64,000 nt of DNA, taken from positions 203,158,690-203,222,689 of the forward strand of contig CP136069.1 of the NCBI GenBank assembly GCA_032622095.1. Direction: 5' to 3'. Below, one piece after another: positions 33,750-45,762 of this stretch (position 1 is its first letter; each line of letters opens with the position of its first letter). The DNA is from Siphonodentalium dalli (Eukaryota > Mollusca > Scaphopoda > Gadilida > Siphonodentaliidae). A model generated the notes under the pieces. The model saw only the letters and a program-made list of their open reading frames with translations, did no database searches and was not told where the DNA came from. The position numbers and the translations under genes were made by a program.

Positions 33750-35495
33750 ACATGCTGCTACATGCGCCTCCTGAAAACTTGTTATTTCTTTCTAGACACT
33801 TGCATATTTCTTGCAGACGCTTGTGAAAATTTGATACATCTTTCCGGACCTTCATTAGATATTTTGGTATTCAAACAAAAACTGTAGGAATTCTCTTAGA
33901 CCAAGTCTTCTCTGTCCACGACAGCTTGCGATATCGGTTGGTTGATGCTGTTTTGGACCGAGTACCATCCAATTACTCTCTATAACAGACTTTCATTGAA
34001 AGACTTTCTACACGTAGAGACCGGGCATTCATGTGAACCTCTGAATGTGATTAATCATCTGACATGTCCACGATTAATCTGTCTTCAAAATGATATATCA
34101 TTTACTGTGATAAAAACGGTACAGTTATAATACAATCATTTAATCTATTGTTTACATACATTTTCTGATTTGCGACAAGTTGAAGTTCTCTGGAAAACTA
34201 GGCTTTGTTTACTTATAAATCTCGTTGCTTTGACATTCAACGGATCTCTTATATATACATGTTTGATATCATCATACCTGTGAAAGGCTGCCCTCATATG
34301 ATCATATACACAAAGCATCCATTTGATCTAATCTAAAGACATACAAGAAAGATAACTCCTGCCGATAATTCTGAGCATAAAGTCTGTTATAGAAGGGTAA
34401 CGGGACAGGACTCTGTCCAAAAGACCATCAACTCAACCAATATCCCAAGTTGTTGTGAATTGAGAAGACTTGGTATTGTATTCTCTGTGTAATGTATGCT
34501 TTTATAATGGAGTAGGGAAACCATTTTGTACAGAAAGGATTAAAATACCACTGCAAACTGCATATTTTTATATGTCTGATTGAAAGAGCATCAAACATTA
34601 AAGGGGTACTGTACACTAAATCTGGCCATTTATGAGACCATCTCCTTTTATATATACTCAACAGAATATATGCAACAAATGAATGAATTTGAGTCATGGA
34701 TTAGTGCAAAATACACTCATGTGCTCTATGAACAATGTAAACAGCATGGTAATTATAATGAAAATGAATTTATGACTCCAGTCATAAATTCATTTTCATT
34801 ATAATTACCAAACTATTGAAGTAGGAAGTAAACAAACAAAAATATTGCCTCGCCTGAACAGCACATCCCCAGATAATCATTCCCCGCCCCCCCTCAGAAT
34901 TAATTATCAGGTAACTAGATGTTTATCTTGCAACATTAACAGTAAGGCTGAAATGAGTCCCATAATGACTTGTTAACATATGGATTTGGGCAATCATTGA
35001 TAGACAGGGTATACTATATCACCTATTTTATTCATCACTCTCCAGGTATGTCCATTTGTCATAGTAACAGCCAATTATTTTATTTTTGTATTTTTGTGTT
35101 TGATTGAATTAATGATGGCCCCCAAATCTGTACTTAATTGAACTAATTGGAACTAATAATAATACTCGGAAGAAAACGTCTGATACTGTTGTTTGAGGAC
35201 CCGATGTGCCACCTGCACCCCTAATGAGCGTGGTCAAACCAGAGAATCAAAGCGTCATAAAGTCAGCATCTTATCAACAACAATTTTTTTTTTTTTTAAT
35301 ATCTCTTCCTGTGTTATGATTTCAACAACATCATAACTTTTATAAAACCTGATTCAAATACTACAAACAGCTTTTTAGTCAAGTATTTTTTTATCATAAC
35401 TCAACGTATAGTTTGACGAGGGACGGTGTGCAGGCGGGCGGCCATAAAGCTATATAACATAGCCGTTTATTGATGGATTCTGACAATTTTTGGTA
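33750..35495. other. Intron, mostly without recognised features
   Basis: Apart from the perfect hairpin at 34747-34810 I see nothing recognisable. Open frames at 33942, 34428 and 34580 are short and unsupported. Confidence 0.45.
34747..34810. repeat. Perfect 30-bp-stem hairpin
   Basis: Starts TGGTAATTATAATG, with the turn TATGAC-TCCA-GTCATA, and returns exactly to ...ATAATTACCA. There are no mismatches in 30 pairs, with a four-base loop. Confidence 0.9.
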
Positions 35496-35498
35496 TGT

Positions 35499-35692
35499 AC
35501 AGTAATGCCCTAAGTAATCGACCTCTTAACCAAAGCAGATTTAGTCGGAAATATGGCTTGTTGCCATTCATCGGAAAGCTCTCAGCGAGAGCTTTCCAAT
35601 GAATGCCAACAAGCCATATTTTCGACTAAATCCTGAAAAGATACCCATAATTCTGCTTTGGTTAAGAGGTCGATTACTTAGGGCATTACTGT
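35499..35692. mobile_element. Palindromic MITE family G, complete
   Basis: TA-flanked ACAGTAATGCCCTAAG...CTTAGGGCATTACTGT, long mirror arms meeting at 'gaaagctctcagcgagagctttc'. The left arm has lost about 25 bp. Confidence 0.87.
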
Positions 35693-35752
35693 ACCAATAT
35701 AACCAAAGATAAAAAATTAACAAACTTGTCTGAACAAATTTTCCAACTCCCT

Positions 35753-35766
35753 CCCCCCCCCCCCCC
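35753..35766. repeat. Poly-C run
   Basis: Fourteen C in a row, one A, then CCC. Confidence 0.8.
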
Positions 35767-36509
35767 ACCCGATATTTCAACTATAAAAGATCATTTTCAT
35801 TTTATGTACATGTAGTGCAGCTCCCAGTGAAAGTGCTTTCATTTTTATTGATATTCCCACAGCCGTGGTGGTTATGTCGCAAATACCATTAGTCTGGCTG
35901 TTGAAGGGTTGAACCTGGAAAAAATTCTTAACAAGCTGAATTTGGTGTCATTCGATGCAGCATAACCCCCTGGTGAACAAATCCAAAATCCGCTAAAATC
36001 CGCCTTGGGGAATTTATTTTATTCAAGATGGCGTCCAACATGGCCGCTTGAAAGTTGAAAATTTCGAGAAGTCTATTTTTTGACGCACAATATAAAACTA
36101 TCAACCCATGTTATAACCAAAAGTCCTTTTGTAGTGTATACAATATATTTCCAAAACAAACGATGCTGTTTCCGGGTAAAAGACCTAAACATGGCAGCCA
36201 AATATCAGCCAAATCCGGAAAATATGTGTTTTACTTTATTTTTCCACTAATTTTCCACATTATGAATGTATTGACTTTGAATCCCCGACCCAAACGAAAG
36301 ATATATCTATTGAGTATTGAGATTGCTTTCTGGCGATAAAGCCACATTAAATCCAGTTCCTTATCAACAACTGTTGAAAAAATTTGTGCAAATCTGAAAT
36401 CTCCCCAAAACAATTCCCACAGTGACACACTTAATTCCATTTTTCCAACATGAACATTGTTTGTGCCACAAGGAGTTCTTGACGAAATTTTTCAATTGCA
36501 TTGTATGAA

Positions 36510-39500
36510 TTAAAGAAGAATTTCTGGTGCTGCTTCTAGGTCAGTCATTATAGTGATAAGCATTGACCCCTGCAGTTTCCATCCCCAATGTTTGCAATGT
36601 TTGGGTTCTAGATCTATTTTCCCGAGATATGCCCAGATTAAAACATGTAAGTGAACCCTAAGACTAAGGCTGCCCTCTCTGTGTGTGGCAATTTCTGAGG
36701 TTCGATAGCAGACCTGCCGGAGAAAAACATGGTCATGAGCTTCGCGTATCTTAGATGATCGAGGGACTCTCCATCCTTGCCCGAGTACATTTGAATGAAA
36801 ATCTTCGAACCTGCCTCGCCTAACTGTTGGGCTGACGCAGCCCGATTGCTGATTTCTAAGTAAAGATGTTGCAGTTGAACAGACAATTCTAATCGTTTCA
36901 TCATAAATCCAATTGCTTCTTCCTTGTGTAAGTCCATCCCAACTTTTGATGGAACGCATCATGATGTGCTCAATAACTAGGTCACTTGACAGTCATGCCC
37001 AAACCTACTGCTCCTTCGAATAGTATGAACACCACCCTCTATAAAAGACTAGTATAACCACGGATATTTATGGGGTAAGTCAAGCATCATTTGCAAAAAC
37101 AAGCGACAACTCAGTGGCGGCAAACAAATTCAACATTTTCCCAACAACTACTAAATGGAGATCCCAATCTCCTGTTCTCTCAGCTCGAATAAAATATGTC
37201 CACATTTCTAGACTCTCCATATACTGTAACCAACGTTTGGATTCTTGATTTCTCGCCAATGTATGTCTTGTAATATAACATAAGTTCGTTAAATTTAAGC
37301 AGTTCTATTGAATCGGAAACAGCCGAAACTGGGATGACCCATCAAACACGTTTTCATACAGCTCAATTATTGCTTTCACTTCAATCTGACTAAGCTTCGC
37401 CCCTTCGAAACTGTCAGTACCAGTTGCAGCAATTCCCTCGATTGCCAATTCTTCGTTATTTGATGTCGAAGGTACATCGATATTTAACGTTGAAGGTACA
37501 TCGATATTTAACGTTGAAGGTACTTCGATATTTGATTTTGCAGATAATTCGGTATCTGATGTCGCGTTTGATGACGCGTCATCGGCTCTCGACTTGGATA
37601 TTTCTATTTGAATCCTCAGAGATCAATTCATCCAACAGCTTATTAGTAAGGGCTCCGTATACAAGGAAACGACATCTGAGTGCTAGCGAGAATGCCTTCC
37701 CAGAAAGCATTGTGGCAACTGCGTTGGAGCCATAATCGTTTTCAAGGGCCCCATCTAACCCCAACCCATTCATCATGGTACCAATGCTACCCATGAAACC
37801 CATCATCAGATGGAAGCCGCTGAGTCTACAAACTATTCCAAGTGACGACTTGGCTTAAATTATCTCAACCGGTTTGAACCAAAGTGACTGGTCAAACGCC
37901 AAGCATGGAGACAGGGTTTTCCCAACTGTGTCGCGTGATTCTGAATACACATCAAAGTGGAAAACAAACAAGACTCACCTGATGGGTTGAGGTCTATTAT
38001 CGGTAGAAAAAGATCTTCTGACTAGGCTGAATGTTCTGAGCTGTTTGAAGAAAAGATGTGTTCCATGAATCCAGACCAGTTCGGTCTGTTTCATTGCTCG
38101 ATTTGAAAGCCAACCGCAATGCCAATCAGTGCTCAAACTTGTGTATGGGTTTTGTAACTCAAGCATGGGTCGATACTTCATAGTGGATAATCCCAGCTTT
38201 TTTTTGTAGGTTTCAAATGGTGTATGATAGGCACACACTTGTATTCGATTAGTTCTTCAACCATAACACGTTTTTGAAGAGTGATGGCTATTGATATAGG
38301 TGTAACCAGTGTGTCGTCCTTCTGAGTGGAAACTGCGAGTATCCCCATAACATGGAATGAACCTTTACCATCAATAGTAGGGACGTTGAGGTGGACGCTA
38401 TCTGCTGCCCACTGAGTAAATGTACCTGGAAAAACTCCATGTGTGTACTCTCAAGATTTTCCACCTGGATCACTGATTGCTCGTACCTGCCCCAATTTAG
38501 AGAGTTCATCAACAAGCCACCTTGACCCGAAACGCGATCCATTTCAACCCATTTACCAACAAGAGTAGAGGTAATAACAGATTGCACGATGCTGTGACCA
38601 TTGTTATTCTGTTTTATTTCAGATGGAACTATTATCTCCAGAAACATTTCTAAATGGCGAGAAATCCATTTATTTTTGTTGTCAAAATTTCCCAATCTCC
38701 TCGCTGGTGGTGTAGGTTTTCTTATCATATGTCATTTCCCGCTTTTGCCCTAATCATCTTCGTGGTGGTCACAACAACTCTGTATGCCTCCTCATCTATG
38801 TCATCTTTCTTATCCGCATACCACTTGTCAATTGTACGTGACCATATCTTTGAAGCAAATGTCGTTGCTATGCCCATCGATTTCAGCGAAAAAGATATAC
38901 TCCCCATACCGTTCTTACAATTTCTGTTTAAGGCGTTTTATTGAATTAAGATTCTGACCCAATTGCTAGCTCTATCATTTGAGTATGTAACTCGGACAGT
39001 TCGGTATACAGTATACAGTTCTGTACCATCCACAGACTCCAGCCATACACACAGCGAATCAAATGTCATTATGAGCTTTGCATTTCGAGTATTTTCGACA
39101 CTTGGTACACATGATATACGGCTTCTGCAGCAACGAAATCAAGGCAACTTAGAATGATTTCTGAACCTTCAATGTTCAAAAATCTTCTCTTATTCGGCAA
39201 TGTTCTAAAAATTTGTATTTAATAGGGAGAGTTGCTATTGTTCGCATTTGCCTCATACAGGGATGACGGGGATCTGATATGGAACCCTTTCCACATATGG
39301 AACAGTCTTCTTTGAAATTAAATGGCTCTTGTTTAGACATCATTTTCTTGGAGAGCGGAACCGTATATCCATACACTCAGGATTGACACTGAAGGTTCTT
39401 TTCCTATCAGTGAAATCACACCTACAATTGGTATGGACCAAGACCTTACCAATGGGTGTGGTTATTTGTTGCCCCTTTAAATATTCAGATAGGTGGTTAC

Positions 39501-39871
39501 ATCCTCGCTTATCAGAGAAGTCAATCAAAGTCTCCAATCCTTTTGCCATAACTTGTACCAATGGATTTTCCTTAGTGTCCACATTAAATTAACACATGCT
39601 ATGAAAGGACAAGACTCGCAAGTCCTTTGAAAGTTGCTGACCCCGACATATGGGGTTGGTTCTGCCATTGCCGAACACGTACCATACCAAACGAGAGAGT
39701 ATGATAATAAAACCCCCAAAACATTGCAGTTTGAATATGCAATAACCCTTCTGCGTATGTTGGCATCGTTGGTTTCAACAGAAGACGAAAAATAAACACA
39801 ATGTCACACAAAACACCTATCAAAACAACTATATCAAGAAATGATTGGCCACCACACACTTGAAGAAACAA
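36510..39871 (-). pseudogene. Broken protein gene of the 4.6-kb transposon
   Basis: Fragments in N to C order: 39582-39340 (...VLVHTNCRCDFTDRKRTF...), 39376-39176 in another frame (FNFKEDCSICGKGSI, a CxxC knuckle, ...ATLPIKYKFLEHCRIRED), 38907-38725, 38728-38288 (ending the helical part LEMFLEIIVPSE, HSIVQSVI), 38238-37975 (..STDNRPQPI), 37806-37579, and 36937-36638 (SLDHLRYAKLMTMF, QKLPHTERAALV). At least four frameshifts and several stops break it. The order of a Cys-rich N-terminal part followed by a long helical body recalls multi-copy uncharacterised proteins I remember from cnidarian, mollusc and arthropod genomes. I cannot name the family or point to a catalytic triad. Confidence 0.6.
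37435..37570. repeat. Short tandem repeat in the transposon body
   Basis: 'cgaaggtacatcgatattta' and near variants repeat about four times with a ~30-bp period. Confidence 0.75.
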
Positions 39872-40569
39872 TCGCTACGTTATATTTGATAGTTATATTA
39901 CATAAATCATTGAATTGATAGTCTAATTGGATCATTAAAGAGCGTTAAACACGAGTCATTTAAAATAAAGAGCATTAATTTATATGTAGGCCCATCACTT
40001 CATCTTTTCATAGTATATCGCTACGCTCAAGTAAGAATGAAAAATTCGAGACTGACTATATATGTAGTTTAATGAAAGCAATTAGAGAGCGTTTAATTAA
40101 ACGGACTTTCATCATGATATAAGAAATACGCTTTCCATTGCCCATATTTATGTAAATATATTATCTGATGACCTTGAAATTATATAATCGTTCATTATAT
40201 TTAAATATATGTACTGAAAACAACTTATCTAGATCACTTAGTGCACATACGGAGTCCCGTAGTCACAAATACCTTCATAAATTACTTCAGACCCCTCCCC
40301 TATTCAGGGCGCTGTAGAAAATTTTCCCCAAAGCGGATTTTAGCGGATTTTGGATATGTTATACACGAAGGTCTCCTCTTTCCAACGATACCAAATTTAG
40401 CTTGTTAAGAATTTTTTCCGGGTAGGTCCTATAATTCACCCACGACAGCCAGACTACATCATCACATTCGGGGCTAGATGATGTTGTCGTCTTGTCGCTG
40501 TTTTTGATCCGACATGGGTGAAAATTTATCTAAATATTTGTTGACCTAATTAATTCAGAGCTCGGCATA

Positions 40570-41591
40570 GATTATAACCAATATGGTAATTGTGATTCAA
40601 ATATTTCCCCATTTTTTTTTTTGAAAAATTGGCCACTAGCTGGCAAGATTGATTTCACATCGAAATTCATTGGCACACTCTGCAGCCCATATTTGTTTTC
40701 AAAATTTACAGGCAAATTTAGGATCAACTCTCGATATAAGCTTTTGAATTTGAACAATTTTCGTTAAGAAACATGATGGCTGCAGGCGAACATGTTTAAT
40801 TTTACTCTGAATGACTAAATCCTTTGCACACCTTGCAGGCCACATCCCTCATCTGATAGTCACCAAACTTTGTATGGATTTTCGGGTGACCATTAGATAC
40901 TAGTAGGTGTCATCCAATTTTCTTTCTGAAATTCCTTTAAAAATATGGCAGCCAGCTGGCATCTTGGACTCACAATTTGAATCCATATGTGACCCGCCAT
41001 ATCAAATCCAGTCGGAAGTCGGGATTTTTTTACCCTGTGCCAATGCATTCTCTTATATATGTGAGTCAACCATAGGTCGCCTCGCATATATAAGAGAATG
41101 CATTGGCCTAACAATTTTTTACAATTTTAATAATTTTTTCTTGTATTCTTTAACAATTTTATAATTTCACCCATACAGAGCCCCAGACAAACATGAGCAG
41201 ACCACACTCTCTATATGCTTTTATATATGTGTGGGGCTCCCTGCAGGGTAATGGATGTTTTTTATTTTATGTCCTAAAAATTGTCAGAATCATTTATTTT
41301 TAAAAAATGATAAAAAATTGTTAGGCCAATGCATTCTCTTATATATGCGAGGCGACCTATGGTCGACTCGCATATATAAGAGAATGCATTGGCACAGGGT
41401 AAAAAAAATCCCGACTTATGACTGGATTTGATATGGCGGGTCACATATTTGCAGCATCAATTCAATTACTTCATTGTAAATGTATCACTTTAACGTTCCT
41501 TGTTCTTAATCCTCCCATTAACTGCAATGCATAACATTTTCCAAATTCTCCCGTCTCCAAGTTGAGCTACAGTGTCATTGACACTTTCATT
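40570..41591. mobile_element. Old copy 3 of the ~160-bp-unit element, split by another repeat
   Basis: Contains 'tttaattttactctgaatgactaaatcctttgcaca', 'ggcagccagctggcatcttgg' and the right end 'aagttgagctacagtgtcattgacactttcat'. It is interrupted at 40985-41448. Confidence 0.6.
40985..41448. mobile_element. Family D element: hairpin cassette with a third kind of end
   Basis: ATATGTGACCCGCCATATCA at the left is inverted at the right, and continues through 'gtcgggattttttt' to 'accctgtgccaatgc'. Both hairpins are present, the first with two changes. The spacer differs and includes 'tataattt...gagccccagacaaa' and a decayed small palindrome ('tatatgtgtggggctccctg'). Confidence 0.85.
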
Positions 41592-41819
41592 TGACTGACA
41601 GCTGTGGGATGGTCTCTTAGGATCAGCGAAGGATTTATTTCTTAGTGGTTTTATCTTGCTGTGTGTTTTACCTAATTTTCCATTGACTTTGTATGAGAAA
41701 CAGAAATAGAAAATTTCTTCGTTATTGCAAAATTAATCTGTATATTATACCGTAATTTCATCATCAAAAATGTATTGATTAGACTGTGTCAGCGAAAAAA
41801 ATCATGCTCGACTAGGTAT

Positions 41820-42215
41820 TATCTTATATATGAAAGTTATCTAATTTGCACTAAAATGCAAGATAGGCAGAATGCCACATGGAGACATGCACCACAGCAC
41901 CAGATGACAGCCCAGGTCTTGTTTTCTCTTGTCTGTCTTGTCAAAGTGTTTCATCAAGCTAAATTATCTAATTTGCACTAAAATGCAAGATAGAAAGTAC
42001 AGTAATGCCCTAAGTAATCGATAACTACAGCAGAATTATGGGTAACTTTTCAGGATTTAGTCGAAAATATGGCTTGTTGCCATTCATTGGAAAGCTCTCA
42101 GGGACTTAGGGCATTGCTGTATGCCACATGGAGACATGCACCGCAGCACTAGGTGACAGCCCAGGTCTTGTTTTCTCTTGTCTCTCTTGTCAAAGTGTTT
42201 CTTCAGGCTAAATAG
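41820..42215. repeat. Tandem duplication split by a MITE
   Basis: 'atgccacatggagacatgcacc.cagcac.ag.tgacagcccaggtcttgttttctcttgtct' occurs at 41872 and 42121. A family G MITE sits exactly at the junction. Confidence 0.8.
42000..42120. mobile_element. Palindromic MITE family G, deleted copy
   Basis: TA-flanked (41998-41999, 42121 side reads 'ta' at 42120-42121). Left arm complete; the right arm is reduced to 'gggacttagggcattgctgt'. Confidence 0.75.
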
Positions 42216-42602
42216 TTATCACTTATTTTAATTATAAGCCCCGCAAAGAAGTCCGTGGACACAAATTAGTTTTTCTCAGTCGTTTTATTATCAATTTTCG
42301 TGAAACCCTGCGCACCTGCGATTATGACATCTATCAGACTTTTTTTGGTGGAGTTATCCTCCCTTTTTCGACTTATAATTTTGTCCAAGCTTTTTAGCTC
42401 ACCTGAGACGAACTCTTTCCCATCATAGTAATTCTTACAACGACTTCTTCTCAAATTTCATTTTGGCCGAATGGGTTCATATTTGGTACAAAGGGTCCTT
42501 GGGGGAACTGTGATTCCGATTGGTTGAATGTGGGCTTATTTTAATTAAATTTGTCTTCAAGCCCACCTTCAAGCCCACCTTGAATTGATTGTTCAGATAC
42601 CT

Positions 42603-43517
42603 TTAAAGACCCACTTAATTTTTGAATCATCAGATCACATTATTTACAACATATTCCATATTATATACCATTCAGCCCTGGGAATTAGCCTAGGCAATAG
42701 GCAATGCCTAGGGAAAAGCAGAGGCAAAATCAGTTTGCCTAGGCAATTATATTGCCTTGGTAAAACAAGTTCATTGGGTTACTAAAATTGATTTGTGTCT
42801 ATCAGAAATAGAACCTCTTTAGCCAAAATGACTACCTTAAATCACTCTTTACATATGTTGTCCTAAAATTGTTTCCATGGCACTGGGCCATTAACTAGCT
42901 ACCCATAAGGGCACTAGCTTTGGAGATGATTTGTGGAATGTATATATATGATGAGTAGTGGCCTGGAAATGTTCTCCAAAATAACTAAGCTTTCGGGTTA
43001 TTATTGAATCATATTGATTTGAGATGGCAATATTGTTGCAAAATTGCCTAGGTAAAATCTGTTTTTGCCTAGGCCGATTTCTTTCACCTAGGCAAATATA
43101 TTGCCTAGGCAAATTTTCCTTAATTCCCAGGGCTGTACCATTTGAAAGAAGAAGCTCCAAAACATTGTATTATCAATTGATCCGGTCGAATAAACTGGGA
43201 ACATATTGTTTTTGTTGAGATACTGAGATGTGTTCTGTGATTAATTTTGATCCGGACTGTACTATAAAGTCTATTATTCTCAATGGAAGGGGAATAACTC
43301 TATTTCTTAGTTTGAATTCTGATGTATTCTTGGTTTACAAGGGGGGAGTCTTGGAATGAATCTGAGAATCTCTATCACTTGGTGGACACTTCAAGGCCAC
43401 AGCTGTTCCGAATTCTGGTGGAATATATATATTTTGTTCCTCTTCCAAATGGTATATAATATGGGATATGTTGTGTAAAATGTAATCTGGTCATTCGAAA
43501 ATTAAGTGGGCCTTTAA
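42603..43517. mobile_element. Family I TTAA element interrupted by a hAT-like MITE
   Basis: TTAA-AGACCCACTTAATTTTTGA at the left and TCGAAAATTAAGTGGGCCT-TTAA at the right. The intact relative is at 27135-27565, whose inverted arm shows the pre-insertion sequence 'tatataccatttga'. Confidence 0.8.
42673..43135. mobile_element. hAT-like MITE with CAGCCCTGGGAATTA ends, nested
   Basis: CAGCCCTGGGAATTA at the left and TAATTCCCAGGGCTG at the right, flanked by TACCATT on both sides (7 bp visible, an eighth base possibly mutated). The interior is filled with variants of 'ttgcctaggcaa', a 10- to 12-bp palindrome repeated in clusters next to each end. Confidence 0.82.
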
Positions 43518-43632
43518 AATGAGTTTTATAAACTTTCTGTTTAAATTGTAAGAGTTGTCCAGGAAAAATACCACATTGTTAACACACTTCTTGTTATAAA
43601 CTTTCTAACAACAGTTTTATTTCATTCCATAG

Positions 43633-43685
43633 GTTGAGAGAGGATTCGAAGTGGTCCAAGTGTTATTACTCGTACTTAGTAGCAG
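43633..43685 (+). CDS. TTC39C: TTC39C-like exon
   Basis: Acceptor attccatag, donor gtaaat. The 53 bases (1 + 51 + 1) complete an Arg codon and encode LREDSKWSKCYYSYLVA, matching the ERLKNES-WS-CYYAYL signature of TTC39 proteins. The exon's last five bases (AGCAG) and its donor are the start of a 43-bp unit present three times (43681-43809). Confidence 0.95.
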
Positions 43686-43809
43686 GTAAATTCACAGTGT
43701 TATTATTTCCCCGTAATAAGTTTAGCAGGTAAATTTATAGTGTTATTATTCCCCCGTAATGAGTTTAGCAGGTAAATTTATAGTGTTATTATACCCCATA
43801 ACGAGTTAG
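43681..43809 (+). repeat. 43-bp tandem repeat starting at the exon's splice donor, three copies
   Basis: Units start at 43681, 43724 and 43767, each opening AGCAGGTAAATT, i.e. the last five exon bases and the donor. The following 'agtgttattattccccc' is shared too. Confidence 0.9.
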
Positions 43810-44104
43810 GAAATGGTGGGGTATACTGGATTACATGCATCCAATCCTCCATCCTATCCTCCGTCTGTCCAGGCAAATATCTCAGCCATTGTCGGATCTC
43901 AATGAAATTTGGTATGGATGTTCACTGCTATGAGGACATTCAATGGAGTGTTCAATCATATTGTTCGTGTTTTCCGTTCTAGAGTTATTCATCTTTGTTT
44001 ATCTGGAAATGTAGTTTTTTTGTCCATCGGAGAAGATATCTCAAATATAGTTATTGGATCTTAACGAAATTTGGTATGCTTGTTCACCACTATCATGACA
44101 TTCA

Positions 44105-44290
44105 ATGGAGTGTATCTCAGCCATGGGTTATAGGTATGCCCACACTAGGCGGTATGCCACATGGGTGTATGCACCGGGCGAAAGCCATGGGTTATGGGAA
44201 TGCCCACACTAGGCGGTATGCCACATGGGTGTATGCACCGGGCGAAAGCCATGGGTTATAAGTATGCCCACACTGGCGGTATGCAACATA
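44105..44290. repeat. 62-bp tandem repeat, three copies
   Basis: 'agccatgggttata', 'gtatgcccacactaggcgg', 'tatgccacatgggtgtatgc', 'accgggcgaa'. The open frames at 43995 and 44161 are translations of it. Confidence 0.9.
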
Positions 44291-44295
44291 GGGTA

Positions 44296-44681
44296 TTAAC
44301 CCTTTACCCAACAGAATGGCCCTGTGCCAATGCATTCTCTTATATATGCGAGTCGACCATAGGTCGCCTCGCATATATAAGAGAATGCATTGGCTTAACA
44401 CATTAAAAGTTATAAAATTGTTAAAGAATGTAAGAAAAAATGGTAAAAAGTGTTAAAATGCCAATGCATTCTCTTATATATGCGAGGCGACCTATGGTCG
44501 ACTCGCATATATAAGAGAATGCATTGGCACAGGGCATAACTGTAACCATCACAATGTGGTCAATGAGCCGGTTCCAATGATATCCATATTTGTATGGTTT
44601 TATTGAGACAGACCCAAGATAATTTAGGCTGTTGCAGCTTTATTTGGCCGGTTTTGGCCGGTTTGTTGGGTAAAGGGTTAA
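44296..44681 (-). mobile_element. Family A double-hairpin MITE (reverse orientation)
   Basis: TTAA at both ends, both hairpins perfect. The short A-rich block next to the second hairpin is missing. Confidence 0.92.
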
Positions 44682-44829
44682 CCGGGCATCCTCCTACTTA
44701 TAATTAGTAACAAGTAAAAATTCAGTCCAACTTTCCTTCGACGTAAACCTGCTAGTAAAATCGATAGGGATTATAATGGTTTTTGTCGAAGTACGGTTGC
44801 CTGACTTTTCTGTAGCGGAAGTTACTCCC

Positions 44830-44930
44830 AGACCTATAGGGAGCCTCGCTTATGTAAGAGAATACATTGGCCAAACAATATTTACCTTGACCTTGTAAGC
44901 CAGTGCATTCTCTTATATATGTGATTGATA
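44830..44930. mobile_element. Family B hairpin MITE fragment
   Basis: 'agggagcctcgcttatgtaagagaatac', 'aacaatatttaccttgacc', 'gccagtgcattctcttata'. No intact ends. Confidence 0.55.
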
Positions 44931-45390
44931 TCTATGAAGTATCGCCGGCTAAGAGGGGATCTGATAAAAACATACAATATATCGCATGGAGCATACAACA
45001 CAGGCATGAATACACTGTTCAGACCAACAAAGGATGAGTGCACGAGAGGAGACACATACAAATTTCAGATAAACAAATGCTCAAAGGATGTGAGGCTCCA
45101 CAATTTTACCCAGAGAGTGCTCAACATAATGGAACAGACTACCACAGTTTGTCATGGAGGCAGAGTATGTCAGTAATTTAAAAAATCTACTAGACGCCCA
45201 GCTTTGGCATCTGCGCTATGATTAGCAATCGAATATAAATATATATGTATTTCAAAGCTGTACAAAAGTCAGAGTGACTTACGTGTGATAAATATATGAT
45301 ATGATATGTATCTTTGTTGTCTACTAGTAACTCTATTGTACACGACAATGTGTCATGTATTTTATTTCTTTAAAATATTTCTTGCTCCAG

Positions 45391-45500
45391 TTTCTCTTGG
45401 TTGCCTTGGTGATGTGAAGGGTGCATCAGATGTTTTCAAGGATGTTCCCATTTTGATGAAGAGGAAAAATAACCAGATAGAAGCATTTGTCTCCAGGAGG
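45391..45500 (+). CDS. TTC39C: TTC39C-like exon
   Basis: Acceptor ttgctccag, donor gtatgt. The 110 bases are 2 + 108. The first two bases complete a Val codon and the rest reads SLGCLGDVKGASDVFKDV then PILMKRKNNQIEAFVSRR. The KRKNNQIE-F block is shared with TTC39C. It ends in phase 0 and feeds the exon at 49438. Confidence 0.95.
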
Positions 45501-45762
45501 GTATGTAACAGGGACTGTGGCTCACCCCTTTTTTTATTTCATCCAAATCTAAATTTTTTAAATCTAAAGTAAAAAATATTGTGACATTTTGCAGATGCAT
45601 TGTTATTGACACAATGCTCCCCAAGGGGGATTACTATTTTGAATATGTCCTCATTTCTAACGGCCATAATTCACAAGTTCATTTTCAAATCTGATTTAAT
45701 ATGATGAAAGATTCCGAATTTGAATATATTTTCAGGGTCAAAGTTCAACCTAAGTTCTACTC

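Larger units (their letters stand above)
35892..40454 (-). mobile_element. 4.6-kb DNA transposon with long imperfect inverted ends and TA flanks
   Basis: The left end starts GTCTGGCTGT and continues to GGAAAAAATTCTTAACAAGC and ATCCAAAATCCGCTAAAATC; the right end carries the same blocks in inverse order over roughly 130 bp. TA lies on both sides (35890-35891, 40455-40456). The interior holds broken - strand coding fragments (36510-39600) that read in one direction, so this looks like a degenerate autonomous copy. The superfamily is not determined. Confidence 0.8.
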
